A stretch of DNA of 14,793 nucleotides. Source: Faecalibacterium sp. CAG:1138. GTDB taxonomy: Bacteria > Bacillota > Clostridia > Christensenellales > CAG-917. A program made the position numbers and the translations under genes. The stretch is taken from positions 150,684 through 165,476 of the forward strand of contig HF988640.1 of NCBI GenBank assembly GCA_000434675.1, read 5' to 3'. Shown one piece after another: positions 14,657 to 14,793 of the stretch. How positions within the stretch are numbered: position 1 is the stretch's first letter; each line of letters opens with the position of its first letter. The notes beneath the pieces were generated by a model. It did no database searches, was not told the origin of the DNA, and was given only the letters and a program-made list of their open reading frames with translations.

Positions 14657-14793
14657 TTATACTCCGTTCGCAAAAATCGAAGTCGGCCGTTTTCGTCCTT
14701 GAAAAGGTCGTAACGGTTGCGGTATTCGTAAACGATAAGGTCCGGCCGCACCGAACTGCGGTAAACTTCCGGCGTTTCCGGCGCGTCGCGCCT
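14653..14793 (-). CDS. C-terminal fragment, possibly a DHHW/AlgX-type SGNH protein (partial)
   Basis: The minus-strand frame is open from the window edge for 46 codons and ends at TGA 14655-14653, which overlaps the start of the DUF1624-like gene. The ATGA overlap argues that this is a real gene translated together with its neighbour. The text VRPDLIVYEYRNRYDLF resembles the strand and Glu-x-x-x-Arg-Tyr ending often seen near the C-terminus of DHHW and AlgX-like SGNH proteins (…PDLVI-E-ERY). Those proteins act in acetylation of exported polysaccharides. The tail KDENGRLRFLRTEYK is charged. With so little sequence the family call is a weak inference, while the coding call is better supported. 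Identity needs the sequence beyond the right edge. Confidence 0.5.
   Translation of the reverse strand, partial: RRDAPETPEVYRSSVRPDLIVYEYRNRYDLFKDENGRLRFLRTEYK

Noticed and set aside
1..14793. CRISPR array, transposon ends, tRNA or rRNA genes
   Set aside because: I found no regularly spaced repeats, transposase-like proteins or recognisable structural RNA sequences on reading through the window; a covariance-model search would be needed to exclude small RNAs.

Overview
The window looks like chromosomal DNA from an anaerobic, carbohydrate-using Gram-positive bacterium, most likely a gut-type Clostridia member (Bacillota). The reasons are the glgD-glgA-glgP order at the left edge, a rubrerythrin with its rubredoxin domain at the N-terminus (the clostridial 'reverse' type), a PerR-type regulator, strong GGAGG-like ribosome sites and sigma-A-like promoters. 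Base composition is roughly half G+C by eye. I saw no transposase, phage gene, tRNA, rRNA or CRISPR array. The assignment to Clostridia is inference.

Layout. (1) Positions 1-5904, plus strand: a glycogen operon with the tail of a GlgC/GlgD-like protein, glgA (starch/glycogen synthase), glgP (glycogen phosphorylase) and a neopullulanase-like GH13 enzyme that starts 2 bases after glgP. A two-way terminator closes it. (2) Positions 5965-6947, minus strand: perR followed by reverse rubrerythrin, an oxidative-stress operon. Its promoter (TTGACA-17-TATACT) is followed directly by an imperfect 21-bp palindrome with an AAT-N-ATT core, as expected for a PerR operator. (3) Positions 7110-12707, plus strand: a sugar-transporter-like MFS protein with its own promoter and terminator, then a two-gene unit of a GH127-type zinc/cysteine glycosidase and a GH2 glycosidase. 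Neither hydrolase has a signal peptide. (4) Positions 12801-13541: a small membrane protein with a bacterial PH domain, with its own promoter and a two-way terminator. (5) Positions 13682-14793, minus strand: a DUF1624/HGSNAT-like membrane protein whose start overlaps (ATGA) the stop of an upstream gene cut by the window edge. The fragment resembles the C-terminal end of DHHW/AlgX-type SGNH proteins.

How the genes fit together. Region 1 makes, stores and breaks down alpha-glucan. Region 3 probably imports an oligosaccharide and cleaves it in the cytoplasm (beta-L-arabinofuranoside or galactoside-type chemistry). Region 2 protects against peroxide. Region 5 may modify envelope glycans by O- or N-acylation. 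I did not find a clearly new system. The parts that most deserve a second look are the perR control region, the ~100-residue external insertion in the transporter, the very basic insertion in the GH127 enzyme, and the acyltransferase-like pair at the right edge.
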